NCBI GenBank assembly: GCA_021018995.1
Contig: CM037597.1
Location: 1,997,299-2,061,298, forward strand
Reading direction: 5' to 3'
Source: Chloranthus sessilifolius
Taxonomy: Eukaryota; Streptophyta; Magnoliopsida; Chloranthales; Chloranthaceae
DNA: 64,000 nucleotides
A model generated the notes under the pieces. That model was not told where the DNA came from. It worked only from the letters and a program-made list of their open reading frames with translations, and made no database searches. Positions 1 to 10,159 of this stretch are shown piece by piece. Both the position numbers and the translations under genes were made by a program. Numbering within the stretch: the first letter of the stretch is position 1; every line of letters starts with the position of its first letter.

Positions 1-112
1 TGAGTTACAAAATACTGTCAAGTACTGATGTCAGAACATCAAAGGACTGATATCAAATGATAATGCACTAATGTGAGATAATTACTCCGATCAGTAATTA
101 TCTTTAAAAATA

Positions 113-343
113 AGCATTTATGAGTTTAGGACATCATTACTATATTTCTATCTATCTTAAACAAGCATTTAATATAAAGGTTAAGCATTTAGAACAATAT
201 TATTACATTTCTATCTACATCAAATAAGTCATTCATTAAAACAAAGATTCAACATTTAGGGCAACGTTACTATATTTGTATATAGCTCAAACAAGCCATT
301 CATTAAAAGAAAAGTTGGACATTTAGGACAACATTACTACCAC
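113..343. repeat. imperfect tandem repeat, about 70-bp unit
   Basis: Three and a half imperfect units follow each other. Each contains a variant of 'catttaggacaacattac', then 'tatatttctatcta', then 'aaacaagccattcatta'. Units begin near 113, 184, 251 and 319, and the last is cut short. There is no coding potential. It lies about 2.1 kb upstream of the host gene start. Confidence 0.7.
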
Positions 344-1559
344 AGTATTTTATGAGTTGCTCTTATGAGTTTACCGGACGGCAAGAGATGTGCATGTAGA
401 AAATTTTAAACGTATGTGATCGGAAGAAGATGCAACGTCGGCCAATGTTGAAGATTTGCAGAGACGGTAGCAATACACTTCTCCCTCTTGCTTCGTCAGC
501 AGAGAAGAAGATGAACGGAAGAGGGGGTTAGGACTATATAAGATCCTAATGCTTTCAATGTTCATGAAAATCAGCGGCAAGAGAGGAGGGTTGCAGATCT
601 CTACTTATTGCTTTAATGAAGATTCATATTTTCAATATAAGAGCTACCCAGACATACCTGGTTCAAATAATGGAGCAGCAAGCAGCGTCAAGTTTTTTTG
701 TACTGCAAAATGAAGGGAATATGCTATCTTTACAAGAAGAAGATGAAGAGAAGAGGAAACTCAAACTCGTCAACAGGAAGAAGATGAATAGTAGAGAAAA
801 TACCAACCTTCTAGTTATGGAAGGATAGGTATTTTAGTAAATTCATGTTAGGGTATTTTGGTCCTCTATAATTTAATTTAAACTGAAAAAAATACATGTG
901 CAGATTTTTCAGACCCTTGCAGGTAAATAATAATAAAAAGTTTAGGGTCAAGACCCTGCCAGATCATTTCATGAAGTTGGGATACCGGGGGGTAGATTAC
1001 AAACAATTGGGACCCGACTGGGTAATCCACCCTATTTTTTACCATAAAAACTAGGCATGAACCAGCTCGTGAACCCTGCTAGAAAACCCGAGTGCTTTCG
1101 GGCTTGAGTTTATCATTTAAGCCCAAAACCCGACCCCAATCGGGTGAGGCTTGGGCTGCAACGTGATCCATTGATAGAGTGCTAATTTTAATTTTATTAT
1201 AGCCAGGCATGCCCAGTGACATCTACCGTCCAATGGTCCCAAGGATTGGCCATAACCTAAATAATCGTGTAGATGAAAAAATTCATCCAATCAATCAATC
1301 AGACGATCCAATTTGACCAAATAAGTCCAACGATTGAATACCAACCAAACTTATACAAACTCCTAAAGTATATTGGATCCATACTTCCACCTGTCATTCC
1401 CTCATTGGCTAACAACCCAATAAGTGGACAATAAGCAGGCTCTCTTCCAAATTGTTCTCTCCACATGGGTCTCAATGGGCTAGGCTTGAGCCTAGGTATG
1501 AGCTAATGTAGGGAGTTCCAAAAAATAAATGGCCCAGCCCAGCCCGATTAGTAATCAAG
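344..1559. other. intergenic, no gene recognised
   Basis: The stretch is AT-rich with only short chance reading frames. Around 1080-1170 and 1480-1560 there are short GC-rich runs of the 'aaacccga / cccgaccc' kind, which are typical of degraded plant hAT terminal sequence. I see no transposase, RNA gene or clear promoter motif. Confidence 0.5.
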
Positions 1560-2225
1560 CAGGGTAACGGTTTAGGTAAGTAGGCAATAGGCACAATTGA
1601 AAATAGGAACACCCAGCCCGATTAGTACAAGGGGACCGTTTAAGGCTCAGCCTGAATCGGCCCGGCCTGATCATTTGGTATCATTTCTAAATAAATTGTA
1701 TAGAAATTGTTAGGCGGCAATGAAGCCCAGCCCAAAAGTAGGAGTTTAGGTAGTAGGCCAGATTAAAAATAGGCCCTGCCCAAGTCGGGTATGGGTTTAG
1801 GTAGGTAGGCACAATTGAAAATAGGCCCACCCAGCCTGATTAGTACTTGGGACCGTTGAAGGCTTAGCCTGAATCGGCCCGACCCGATCATTTGAGATCA
1901 TTTCTACATAAATTATATGGAAATTGTCGGGCGGCCTGAAATGGGCCCGACATGACTTTAGGTAGGTAAGCCAGATTGAAAATAGGCCCGACCTATTCGG
2001 ATTAGTAATCAAGCCGAGTATAGGTTTAGGTAGGAAGCAAGATTGAAAATAGGCCCACCCAGCCCGATTGGTATTCGGTGAACGTTTAAGGCCAAGCCTG
2101 AACCGGCCTGGCCAGATCATTTGAGATCATTTCTATATAAATTATATAGAAATTGTCGGGTGGCGCGAAGCCCTACCTAAATGGGCTGGGTATGGCTAAG
2201 GTAAGGTATGTCCGATTTAAAAAAC
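1560..2225. repeat. three-copy tandem repeat, about 220-bp period, GGCCCG-rich
   Basis: A core of about 105 bp occurs three times, at about 1613-1717, 1831-1936 and 2058-2163. Each copy starts with a 'cccagcccgattagtac'-like sequence, passes a 'cctgaatcggcccg'-like stretch, and ends in 'atagaaattgt' plus a GGCGG-like run. The linkers also repeat ('aattgaaaatagg'). The copies differ by substitutions and small indels, so the array is not recent. The GC-rich words resemble plant hAT ends, but I cannot place terminal inverted repeats. Confidence 0.65.
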
Positions 2226-2487
2226 ATGACCGTACCGGCCGGATTAGTAGTTGGGCTGGGTATCAGCTAGTTCCAAGAGGCCCGATTATAATCAACCCGT
2301 TTACAGCCCGGGCCGACCCAAACCCGACCCAGCCCATTGAGACTCCTACTCTCCCCCCCCCCCCCACATCCAGCTGGTTGGTTCTCTGATCACCATCACC
2401 ACTCAAACTCCTTCAATCTCAAACACCCAATTGCTACATGGCATTCTCCCAATCCATCTCCTTATCCTACGCCCACCACCTCTTAAA
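2226..2487 (+). promoter_or_regulatory. proximal upstream region / 5' leader of the TVP38-like gene
   Basis: This is the interval between the upstream repeat array and the inferred start codon. It contains a C-run (about 2353-2366) and a CT/CA-rich leader-like tract from about 2385. A small upstream ORF lies at the end. No convincing TATA box is visible at a suitable distance, so the transcription start is not assigned. Confidence 0.35.
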
Positions 2488-2500
2488 ATGCGCCCACTAA
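2438..2500 (+). CDS. upstream ORF overlapping the main start codon
   Basis: An ATG at 2438 opens a 20-codon frame that ends at TAA 2498-2500. It runs past and out of frame with the inferred main ATG at 2488. If the transcript starts upstream of 2438, a scanning ribosome would meet this ATG first and would terminate 10 nt beyond the real start, which normally lowers translation of the main frame. The frame has no recognisable product. An alternative is that transcription starts between 2438 and 2488, so the uORF is not in the mRNA. Confidence 0.4.
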   Translation: MAFSQSISLSYAHHLLKCAH

Positions 2501-2720
2501 GGCCCCCCCTTTCTTCTTCTTCTTCTTCTACCTCTCTCTTCATTCCTCTAAAACCCACCAGCCTTTTCCCCTTCTCTTCTTCTCCATCGCCATTTCTTCT
2601 TAATTTCAGAGTCCCAAAACGTTTACTCCATCTACCGAGACCCATTTCTTCGCTTAAAGAAACCAAGAAACAAACCCTTCAAAAGGCTTCTAAAGTCCCA
2701 CAAAGTTTGAGGTTTGGGGA

Positions 2721-2769
<49 letters not shown>

Positions 2770-2926
2770 CGCGAAGATGGTGGATTGGAAGGGGATACAG
2801 CTGTTAAAGGTACGATTTTGGCAGGAATTTTGCTCGTCGGCGTCGTCGGGGGATTCGGTACGGTTGGGTACATCTACCGCGAGCAGATTAATGCGTTTTT
2901 GATCCAGTTTTCGGGTTTTATAGAAG
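2488..2926 (+). CDS. TVP38/TMEM64 (VTT/DedA) family membrane protein, exon 1 of at least 6
   Basis: This exon encodes residues 1-146 of a predicted plastid membrane protein. The start ATG (2488) is the first in frame and follows AAA. Residues 1-75 are Ser/Pro/Leu-rich and basic with almost no acidic residues, as in a chloroplast transit peptide. Residues 79-93 are 15 consecutive Asn encoded by an (AAT)n microsatellite. Residues 108-129 form a Gly/Val-rich membrane segment. The exon ends in codon phase 1 at gaag|gtgaat. The joined five-exon protein matches the plant family I know from Arabidopsis At1g22850, whose relatives include TMEM41B/VMP1-type lipid scramblases. A role in membrane lipid distribution is a family-level inference. 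The exons are intact and in frame, so the gene is probably functional despite its giant introns. The C-terminus is not found in the window. Confidence 0.88.
2722..2766 (+). repeat. (AAT)15 coding microsatellite, poly-Asn
   Basis: Fifteen perfect AAT units sit in exon 1 and are read as 15 Asn between the transit-peptide region and the first membrane segment. Unit changes keep the frame, so length polymorphism between individuals is likely and tolerated. The tract probably lies in the stroma-facing or inter-domain linker, not in the VTT domain. Confidence 0.95.
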
Positions 2927-2948
2927 GTGAATTTTCTCGTTTCTGTTG

Positions 2949-3068
2949 GGAATTGAGACCCATTTGGGTGATGAGAAATTAGTTGAAGTTAATTTTATAT
3001 TTTCTGTTTGATTTGGAGGAAAGTGGGGTTGGGTGTATGTGTGTTTGAATTTTGAAATGTACTTGAAT
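2949..3068 (+). repeat. direct repeat, copy 1 (copy 2 at 7587-7725)
   Basis: Sequence just inside intron 1 reappears to the right of the 4.5-kb hAT. Shared words in the same order are 'ggaattgagaccca', 'gagaaattag', 'tatttgatttgga' (variant here) and 'gaatgtatttgaat' (variant here). Similarity is partial and gapped. It represents an old tandem duplication of about 120-140 bp, at whose junction the hAT inserted. Confidence 0.6.
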
Positions 3069-3368
3069 CATGGGTCAAAAACTCGGTTTTCCGAGACGTA
3101 TCGTCCAACCCCCAGGACGATACGCTTCGGCGTATCGGAATGCATTGGCCTGGTATATTTTTTATTTTTTATTTTTTTCGGCAAAAAAATCCTAAAAAAT
3201 GCTCTAAAATTCCGAAAAATTATATTTAATGGTTTTCTCATTATTTCAATTTTTTTCAAAATTATTTAAGGCTTATTTGATGCATATTTGGGAATTTTAT
3301 CAACTCAGAACCAGAACTACATTGTACATGAATGCTTTAAAAGTTATATTATACACGAAAAACTTACA

Positions 3369-6300
3369 TTAAAACCATATTGAATTCCTTGGTGGTTTTT
3401 CGTCCTCGTGATCATCATCATCAGTGCTCCAGCTTTGCCTATAATGTTGGCCATATTGATACCCATGATCATATGTCCCCCTTTCAAACCGAGGCATTAG
3501 CCTAGAGTATGAGTTAGTGTAATACGAAAATGTCGGCCGCCAAAATATTTGACCAATGAAATCTTCATGTTGGAGGTAGGTTGGTTGAGGGATTGGGTAT
3601 GGGTTATTGGTTGCTAATTTTTTCTTTCTAATATTCGGTGTTTTGCAAACTAAATCCCCCAAAGCTAGATATAGTATAACCCAAATCATCTTGTCGACCT
3701 TGTCAGGGTTGGTAAGATTCTGAATCTCCTCTTCCTTCAACTGCTCCACCTTTAAATCTAGGAGTCTCAAACATTGTTATTGGTTCATCATCCCATGCGA
3801 CAATACCTTCATAAGAATAAGAGAGACCTCCATCATCGCCTCCACCACTAGTGCCAATGTGGTTTCATCGCCTCCACAATCACCCCAAGTACCCCGATCA
3901 TCATCATCTCCCTGGTCACTACTGGGTTGTGTTTCGTCATCAGATCCAACCACTGAATGAAGATGCAGTCTTCTCTTTCGCCTAGGTTGTTGAGAAGTTT
4001 GCTCCTTCGCTATTCTTTCTGTATCATCCAACCTTACAGTGCTCTCACTATCCAACACTGTGGCTTCTCTCTCTTTAATCTACTGATTCAAAGGGTCATC
4101 CTCCGTGAATATATAATCTAACTCGATGGGATTAAAATATTCACTATCTGTAAGGTAAAATATGATAGACGAATTAGTATATGTCTCGTCAATTACAGCA
4201 AATAAAAAATGTATGAACTTAGACGTCAAATAATTGTTTACCACAGTTGGTCCTCTTCATATTCCTAATCCTTAATCGCATGTTGTAATGGCAGTAGATT
4301 AACTTTTCTAATCGACTCATAGTTAGTATATTCCTTGTTTTCGTATGAATGAAAGAAAAGGTACTCAAATTCCTCTCACAGTTGGATGATAAACATGTTT
4401 GCTATAAAACATGCATGTCAATCTGCCTTAGTATTGGACCATTATGTCCATAATGCATCCACCAATCAGCTAATTTATCGTGTTTCTTGCGAAACATACC
4501 AATCTACAAAGATGGAATATAATAACCCCCATATTAATAAATAGATCATGTGACATTTGACTTATGAGTTATGGCTACTCATGTCTCTTATGGCTTGACC
4601 TTGGTCCGCCAACTCAGGCTCCATTCGTTGAATGACATTGAGGAAACCACTGTACACTTCATCGGCCCCACTCAACTCGAAGCGTTGCGTATACTGGAAG
4701 GCCGGATTCAAGTAGTGTGCTATACATAAAATATGAGCAATCTCATTAGTATATGGAAACAGTGAATAATATGAAAAATAATAAATAAATATAAATCACT
4801 GCATAAGCAGTGTAGCATATTTTACCTGTGGCATGCAAGTACTGGTGGAGTTGTTTATCCCACCTCTTGTCAATAACCGCCCAATATCGTTTATATTTTG
4901 TAGGGCATTTGGTTTTGATAGCCAATTTTTCCTTGTCCATTGACTCGTAAACATAACCTCAACACTTGCACCAATGGGGTAGTGACGGCGATCAGGTAGT
5001 CAACATCTGCTCAAAACTGGGTGCTGTAGATCAAGTCAGCAATTTCAGTGCAAGCATGTCTCTTTGATCATGACAGTTCTGATTCACATTTTTCCCATTC
5101 TTCGGACGACACCATGCTTTTTAACTCACACCTATATCTAGCCAAATTCTATAGGGCTAGAAATTGTGTCGCAAACCGTGTAATCCCAAGCCGGAGTAGC
5201 TCGCTCTTAGTGAACCCCCTCATTAAATTGACAAACTTATCACTGTTGTACAGAAAAGAAATAATCATTATTCTCTTCTGAATAGTTGCCTGTGCCTTGG
5301 TCCTCTTTCCCAAATCCTCAAGAATGAGGTCCACGCAATGAGCGGCATATGGAGTCCAATACAATTGATGTTTCTTCAACATTAATTTTGTACCATCCGC
5401 TTTATAATTAGCGACATTGTCTGTTACCACCTGCACAACCCGCTTCTCTCCAACCTCTTCAACTACCTTATCCATTAGGTGAAAGAGATAGTAATCAACG
5501 GTCTTCGCATGTTTAGAAGCATTGAATAATTTCGAAAATACTGTCCTGACATCGTTGTAGACCAAAAAGTTTATCATATTCTTCCTTGTCGGACTGATCC
5601 ATCCATCGCACATAATTGTGCAACCTCTCTCATCCCATACTTTCTCAAAGCTTTTTACGTACGCTTCGATCTTCGCGTACTCATCATCCAGTAGGCCCAG
5701 ATCCCTCATATGCAGAAGACATTTGAACTCCTAGACCAGCTTCTTCACTAGTGTCAATCATACTTTTGAAGTATGACGACTCCACAACTTGACTCGGAAT
5801 GTAGTTGAATACCATGAACTTTGTAATAGCCTTTCCAAGCTTTTTCCTTCAGGTTTTCAGTAAGGTTGTGCTCAATTTTGTTTGTTTCGAACTCTCTGTC
5901 CGATATATGAACGCATCCATGAGACCTATAGTACGACTTATAGTAGGCCTCGTGGACTCCCTTACGGTTGCTGACATGCGTAACCTTACAATCTCCTCAA
6001 TGTCCTCATCATCATCGAGATCATATGGCCTTTGACTAGACCCACCACCACCAACACGCATGGATGGGCCCCTCAAGCTGGGCCGAAACCGATAATCGAC
6101 CTCTTCCTCATCCCGTCGAGTTCGTGCTTCTCTAGCACACTCCCTCATCCCTCTGGCTGTCACCGCATCGACATCCTCATCATCGTCATCATCCCCTGAT
6201 CCCTCAGGTCCAGGTGCAGGAAACTCTGGATCCCCCCTCCCGATTCTCTCATACATGTCCCTATCTCGGTCGGCTTTTACTTGTTTTTTCCCCTTTGCTG

Positions 6301-6540
6301 CCTTCAAGGTAGATCTCATGGCTAGCATTACCTCTTTCAGAACATGCTCACACCCTTTAATCTTTCCCTTAATGTGAACCAAATACTCTTTCAATCGTGT
6401 TATACCTTATTTCAGCATTTTCTTCCCACAGAGCCTACATTTGATTCGGAACTTATTGTCATCTATTGCTTTGCCGTATTGTCAAGCTGGATCTTGCCCG
6501 CGCACCATATTTATTTATTTCATTTGCATTAATTACCAGA
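3369..6540 (-). pseudogene. hAT transposase (BED finger, DUF659, hAT dimerisation domain), broken
   Basis: Reading the - strand, a BED-type finger lies near 6470-6350 (C-x2-C-G-K-K-M, then a GCxH-like end). A long acidic linker follows (about 6240-6000). The DUF659/RNase H-like core lies at 5709-4940 with CDGW, VVTDNVANYKA and a YWTPYAAHCVDL signature. The dimerisation domain near 4440-4270 reads CERNLSTFSFIHTK. An acidic Asp-rich tail lies at 4058-3369. Stops and frameshifts separate these blocks, and an intron may account for some gaps. It would have excised and inserted its own element and MITEs with matching ends, but this copy cannot make an intact protein. Confidence 0.85.
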
Positions 6541-6589
6541 ATATAGGATGTTAATTACAAGCAACTAAACATATATGATATGTTCCTAA

Positions 6590-6842
6590 TTGCATGTGAT
6601 AAATGATGTGTCACATGTTGATTACATGTGTCACATGTAATTAATGACATGTGACACCTGTCATGGGGCATGTGACACATCATCAATCACATGTGTCACA
6701 TCATATGTAATTAATGACATGTGATACATGTCATTGATGATGTGTCACATATCCCATGACATGTGTTACCTGTCATTAATGACATGTGACACATGTCATG
6801 GGGTATGTGACACATCATCAAATGACATGTGCCATTGATGAT
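6590..6842. repeat. palindromic ACATGTGACAC array inside hAT-1
   Basis: More than ten variants of 'acatgtgacac', 'gtgtcacatgt', 'gatgatgtgtcacat' and 'taattaatgacatg' alternate in both orientations over 250 bp. It sits upstream of the transposase's first coding block on its strand, so it lies in the promoter or 5' leader region. It is AT-rich and able to fold on itself. It might bind transposase or host factors, but that is inference. Confidence 0.8.
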
Positions 6843-7586
6843 ATATTAATTAATTTTTGAAAGAGTAATTAATATATGTTAGTAAATAATTAATATAGGT
6901 TAATTTTATTAAATAGATAAATTCATATTAAAAATAAATAATAATTTATTATCTATGTGAGCAACTAATTAACCAAACTTTTTTATTTATTTTAGGAATA
7001 AAATAAACCTAGGTTAGTAAATCTAGGCTAGGTTACCTCTAGGTCACTAACTAACCCAATTTAGGATCCATTAGAAACATTATAGGCTCAAATTATGGGA
7101 GTTTAACACAAAACCCTCAAATTTGGGCCTAAAATTTCAAGATCTACCATATTTATGGGTAGATCTTGAATAAATAAAGGTAAAAATGTAAGAAATAGGA
7201 AAAAAATAACCTTAAATGGTATAACATGTATCTTCTATACGATCTCCGGCGCTACGGCGACGATCCTGCGCTTTTCGGGTGGTGCTAAAAGCATAAAATG
7301 GTCTCCGGTGTGGAAGAGGAGGAAAAAGAGAGAAAATAAGGAAAAAAAGAGAGAAAAAAGAAGAGGAGGATGAAACACAACCTGTGTTTCATCTCGGTGG
7401 AGGGGTTCACAGAAAAAGTTCAAATTATCGGACGATAATTTGATATTATTGTCCGATACGAGCGATAATTTGGTCCTTTTTGGAGGTGCCCGATAAAAAC
7501 CCATTTTACCGTATCGGGCACCTCCCAAAACGATATGTATCGGTATCGTCTGAGATTTTGATCCATGATTTGAATTGAGTGGTTTC

Positions 7587-7725
7587 GGAATTGAGACCCA
7601 TTGTTAAAATTTATTTTTTTTTTGTGTTGAGAAATTAGTTTTAATCTGATTGGTTATTTGATTTGGAAGAGATTTTGTTCGCAAATGTGGAATTTGGTAT
7701 ATATCTGTTTGGAATGTATTTGAAT
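7587..7725 (+). repeat. direct repeat, copy 2 of 2949-3068
   Basis: This is the right-hand copy of the duplicated intron segment described at 2949-3068. It lies 19 bp beyond the right end of hAT-1. It includes an added T-run (about 7612-7623). Confidence 0.6.
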
Positions 7726-8129
7726 TGAGTGTTTGTGTTTACTGTAGAAGGATTAAGTTTTGCTTACTTGTTTAATGAGGTTGAGGTGTTTGATGAAATG
7801 TTCTTGAAAGTTTTCTTGTTTCCAGGAAGATAATATTGTAGGAAATTAAGATTCAAGACCCACATTAAAGATCTTTATTCTCTTATTTTCTTTCAATTTC
7901 AGTCAATTAAAGATCATCTTAATTCTCTTATTAGCTGATTAATAATCTTCTTAATTCACTATAATTAAATCTCGATATCTTTGCCGTAGGCCAAGTTTGC
8001 ATATAACAGTTCAGTTAACTATTTGCTTCGTTGCATAATTTAGTGAAAGTCGATTCTTTTGTTTGCCTTGGATGAGTTTTATCCATGAATGAGGAAATGG
8101 GTTTCTTTAGAGATTTTTTTTTATAGTGT
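7726..8129. other. intron sequence, no gene
   Basis: AT-rich intron sequence with no recognisable protein, repeat end or RNA gene. Short repeated words such as 'attctctta' and 'taaagatc' occur around 7850-7960. Confidence 0.4.
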
Positions 8130-8608
8130 ATTTGAATTGGAATGTAGATGAGCTGGTGAGGGACCCCTAATTTTACCTCCATATTTATAGGCTGGTCGTG
8201 AACCATAAGGCATTGATATCTGAACTGTTGACTGCGGACGGAAATAACTGGGTATGGAACATGTTTCTGCATAGAAATCCAAGGGAAGAGGAGGTGCTAG
8301 ATCTAGCAAATCTTCTGGTCTTGCTTTGAGAGTGCAATCGAAATTGGGAGGGGAGCGGCCTTAGAAGATGAGTGTTGAACAAAGACAGTTCTTCCCTACG
8401 AAATCTTTTTACAAAGATCTCTGGAAGGGGGCCTATACGGGGTATGGGTGGTCCCATTTATGGAAATTTAATACAAATCGCATGTTTCCTTGAAAAGTTG
8501 ATTTGGGCAAATTTTACCTTAGATAACCTTAATAAGAGGGGTATGGGAGTTTGGAATTTTTGTGCTTTGTGCTTACATAGGAGGTGAGTGTGGACCACCT
8601 TCTCCTTT
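8130..8608 (+). pseudogene. LINE ORF2 3'-part remnant, left piece
   Basis: In scattered frames the + strand reads like the C-terminal part of plant L1 ORF2. Near 8240-8330 it gives RNPREEEVLDLANLL, near 8375-8410 FPTKSFYKDL, and near 8530-8580 a zf-RVT-like LNKRGMGV..CALCLHR. The order matches the LINEs at 14749 and 25680. Many stops show that it is old. The 2-kb LTR element at 8609 is inserted inside it. Confidence 0.6.
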
Positions 8609-9202
8609 TGATGCAGAATTTAGATCCGTATGTTTGGATCGTGGTCGGGTCAAACAAAGAAAGTCAACAAGGAAGAAGTTGACCCACAAATGGTTTTTCA
8701 AACGATCCGTGAAGCAACGTGAAGCAAAGTTCATCAACATATGACAGACGTCCGTGGCTTCAGAACAGACATCCGTGGTTACAAAACGGAAGTCCACAAG
8801 TTGGCAGTTATTGGCTGTTTCAGTTGGTTATTGGCTGTTTTAGTTAGTTTCTTATTTTGAATTTGTTTTAGTTAAGGTTGTCTTAGCCTATTTAATTGCA
8901 TGTAAAAGCAAATTTTAGTAGTGGATGATGAATAAAAAATTAAGTTGCTTTTGTGCATCTTGTGAAAGAGTGATTCTTTCATTTAGAAAACTTGAGATGA
9001 GTTTTCGCCTTTGAGGAGTGGTTCTTCAAAGTTATTGTTGGTGTGAGGCCAACAAACCTCTTTGGAGCGATTCCAAAGATCTTCTATCCTATTCTTCTTT
9101 TGTTTTTTTTTTCGTTTTGATTAAAAATTGAGAACCCTAACCCCTATCCTATTGTGCGGGATTTATGCTATTTTAGGGTTAGCGAGTGATTTTCCTTTAT
9201 CA
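8609..9202 (+). repeat. 5' LTR of the 2-kb element
   Basis: 594 bp. U3 carries GACGTCCGTGG-like words at 8747-8800. The 3' LTR is 59 bp shorter because of small deletions, and the two also differ by substitutions, so insertion was not recent. Confidence 0.88.
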
Positions 9203-9247
9203 ATTTGGTATTAAAGCAAGTTTAACACTCGGCACGTGGAGTCCATC

Positions 9248-10159
9248 ATGAGTAAAGAACAGTTTAACGATGCCTTTCGCGAATTGAATGATCAGATGGC
9301 TAGCATAGGATCGTTCGTGGATCAGCAGAAGAGCCTTGATTTGCATCAGACGATTACTATGATTGGACAAGTATGGGAGGCAGTGAAAACTAGATCGCGA
9401 AATCTGGGGTATTTGAATTTAACAAATCAATATGGATCAATTTTAGAGAATCGAGTGTTTACTTTTGAGATCCTACGTGAGTTGAAAGTTTCACGTCGGA
9501 TAGCAGAGGCGCTAAGCTGGAGTTTTATTCAACAATTTCTTAAGGATTTTCTTCTCAAACTACAAGAAGAAATCATATCAGTGAGACTTGAAGCTTTGAG
9601 ATTTAAGATTTCAAATTTTGTGCCCGTCAACCCAACCTCGTCACCAATCGTCCTTTTTAATCCCATAACCGTTGTTCACCTTGAACCCGTGATAACACAA
9701 AAATCGATCGAAGATTCCATACCGATTGATGAAAACCCTCTTACAGTGAATATCAATACTAATCTTGACACCGTTGAAGAGTCCGAGATCGTTGAAGAGC
9801 AAGTTTTTGCAATCAATCCTACCAAGCCCGAGATCGTTGGAGAACAATTATCCGCAATAAAGTCTATCAGTCTCATGACCCACAGGTCCCAAGATCGTGT
9901 TGGTTGTGTATTGGCACCGATTCCCGTTAGTGTATCAAAGATAAATCGGATCTCTCTCGAGTTGAATCTGGTTTACTTGTCTAAGCCGCTTCCTATTGAG
10001 GTTCCTTATAGATTGTCTATAACCTCCGTGATGAAAATCTATATCGGCCAAAGTTTTAGGTCGAGCTTTTTCAAAGTAAAGGGGATTGATGCAGAATTTA
10101 GATCCGCATATATGGATCGTGGCCGGGTCAAACGAAGAAAGTCAACAAGAAAGAAGTAG
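9248..10159 (+). CDS. single ORF of the non-autonomous LTR element, unknown function
   Basis: About 303 codons from the ATG at 9248 to a TAG at 10157-10159. The last 24 or so codons lie in the 3' LTR. Residues 1-60 (MSKEQFNDAFRELND start) could be a shrunken gag N-terminus. The rest is rich in Ile, Val, Glu and Pro with no CCHC knuckle, protease motif or transmembrane segment. The open frame has survived although the LTRs have diverged, which is mildly notable. I do not recognise the protein, and it may be only a relic of a longer gag. Confidence 0.55.
   Translation: MSKEQFNDAFRELNDQMASIGSFVDQQKSLDLHQTITMIGQVWEAVKTRSRNLGYLNLTNQYGSILENRVFTFEILRELKVSRRIAEALSWSFIQQFLKDFLLKLQEEIISVRLEALRFKISNFVPVNPTSSPIVLFNPITVVHLEPVITQKSIEDSIPIDENPLTVNINTNLDTVEESEIVEEQVFAINPTKPEIVGEQLSAIKSISLMTHRSQDRVGCVLAPIPVSVSKINRISLELNLVYLSKPLPIEVPYRLSITSVMKIYIGQSFRSSFFKVKGIDAEFRSAYMDRGRVKRRKSTRKK

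Larger units (their letters stand above)
3069..7567 (-). mobile_element. decayed hAT DNA transposon, 4.5 kb (hAT-1)
   Basis: The ends are 'catgggtcaaaaactcgg' on the left and, read inward on the other strand, 'catggatcaaaatctcag' on the right. The flanking 8-bp duplications are acttgaat (3061-3068) and atttgaat (7568-7575), 7 of 8 identical, which is the hAT hallmark. The - strand carries a broken DUF659-type hAT transposase. About 140 bp of each end is homologous to the MITEs at 45574-45916 and 49794-50114. Those MITEs are therefore deletion derivatives of this family. Confidence 0.85.

Noticed and set aside
1797-2389. ORFs on both strands with repeated 'NQAGWAYFQ'-like peptides
   Set aside because: The peptide repeats mirror the 220-bp DNA tandem repeat, and both strands are equally open. 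This is not evidence of a gene.
2403-2873. - strand ORFs opposite exon 1, including a poly-Leu frame
   Set aside because: They are shadows of the real exon; the Leu/Ile runs are the other frames of the (AAT)n tract.
6590-6842. CRISPR-like array
   Set aside because: The repeat words are short, inverted and irregularly spaced, without unique spacers of constant length, and the genome is a plant nuclear genome.
7235-7528. 97-codon - strand ORF at the right end of hAT-1
   Set aside because: It lies upstream of the transposase's BED finger, mostly in terminal and purine-rich sequence, and has no recognisable domain.
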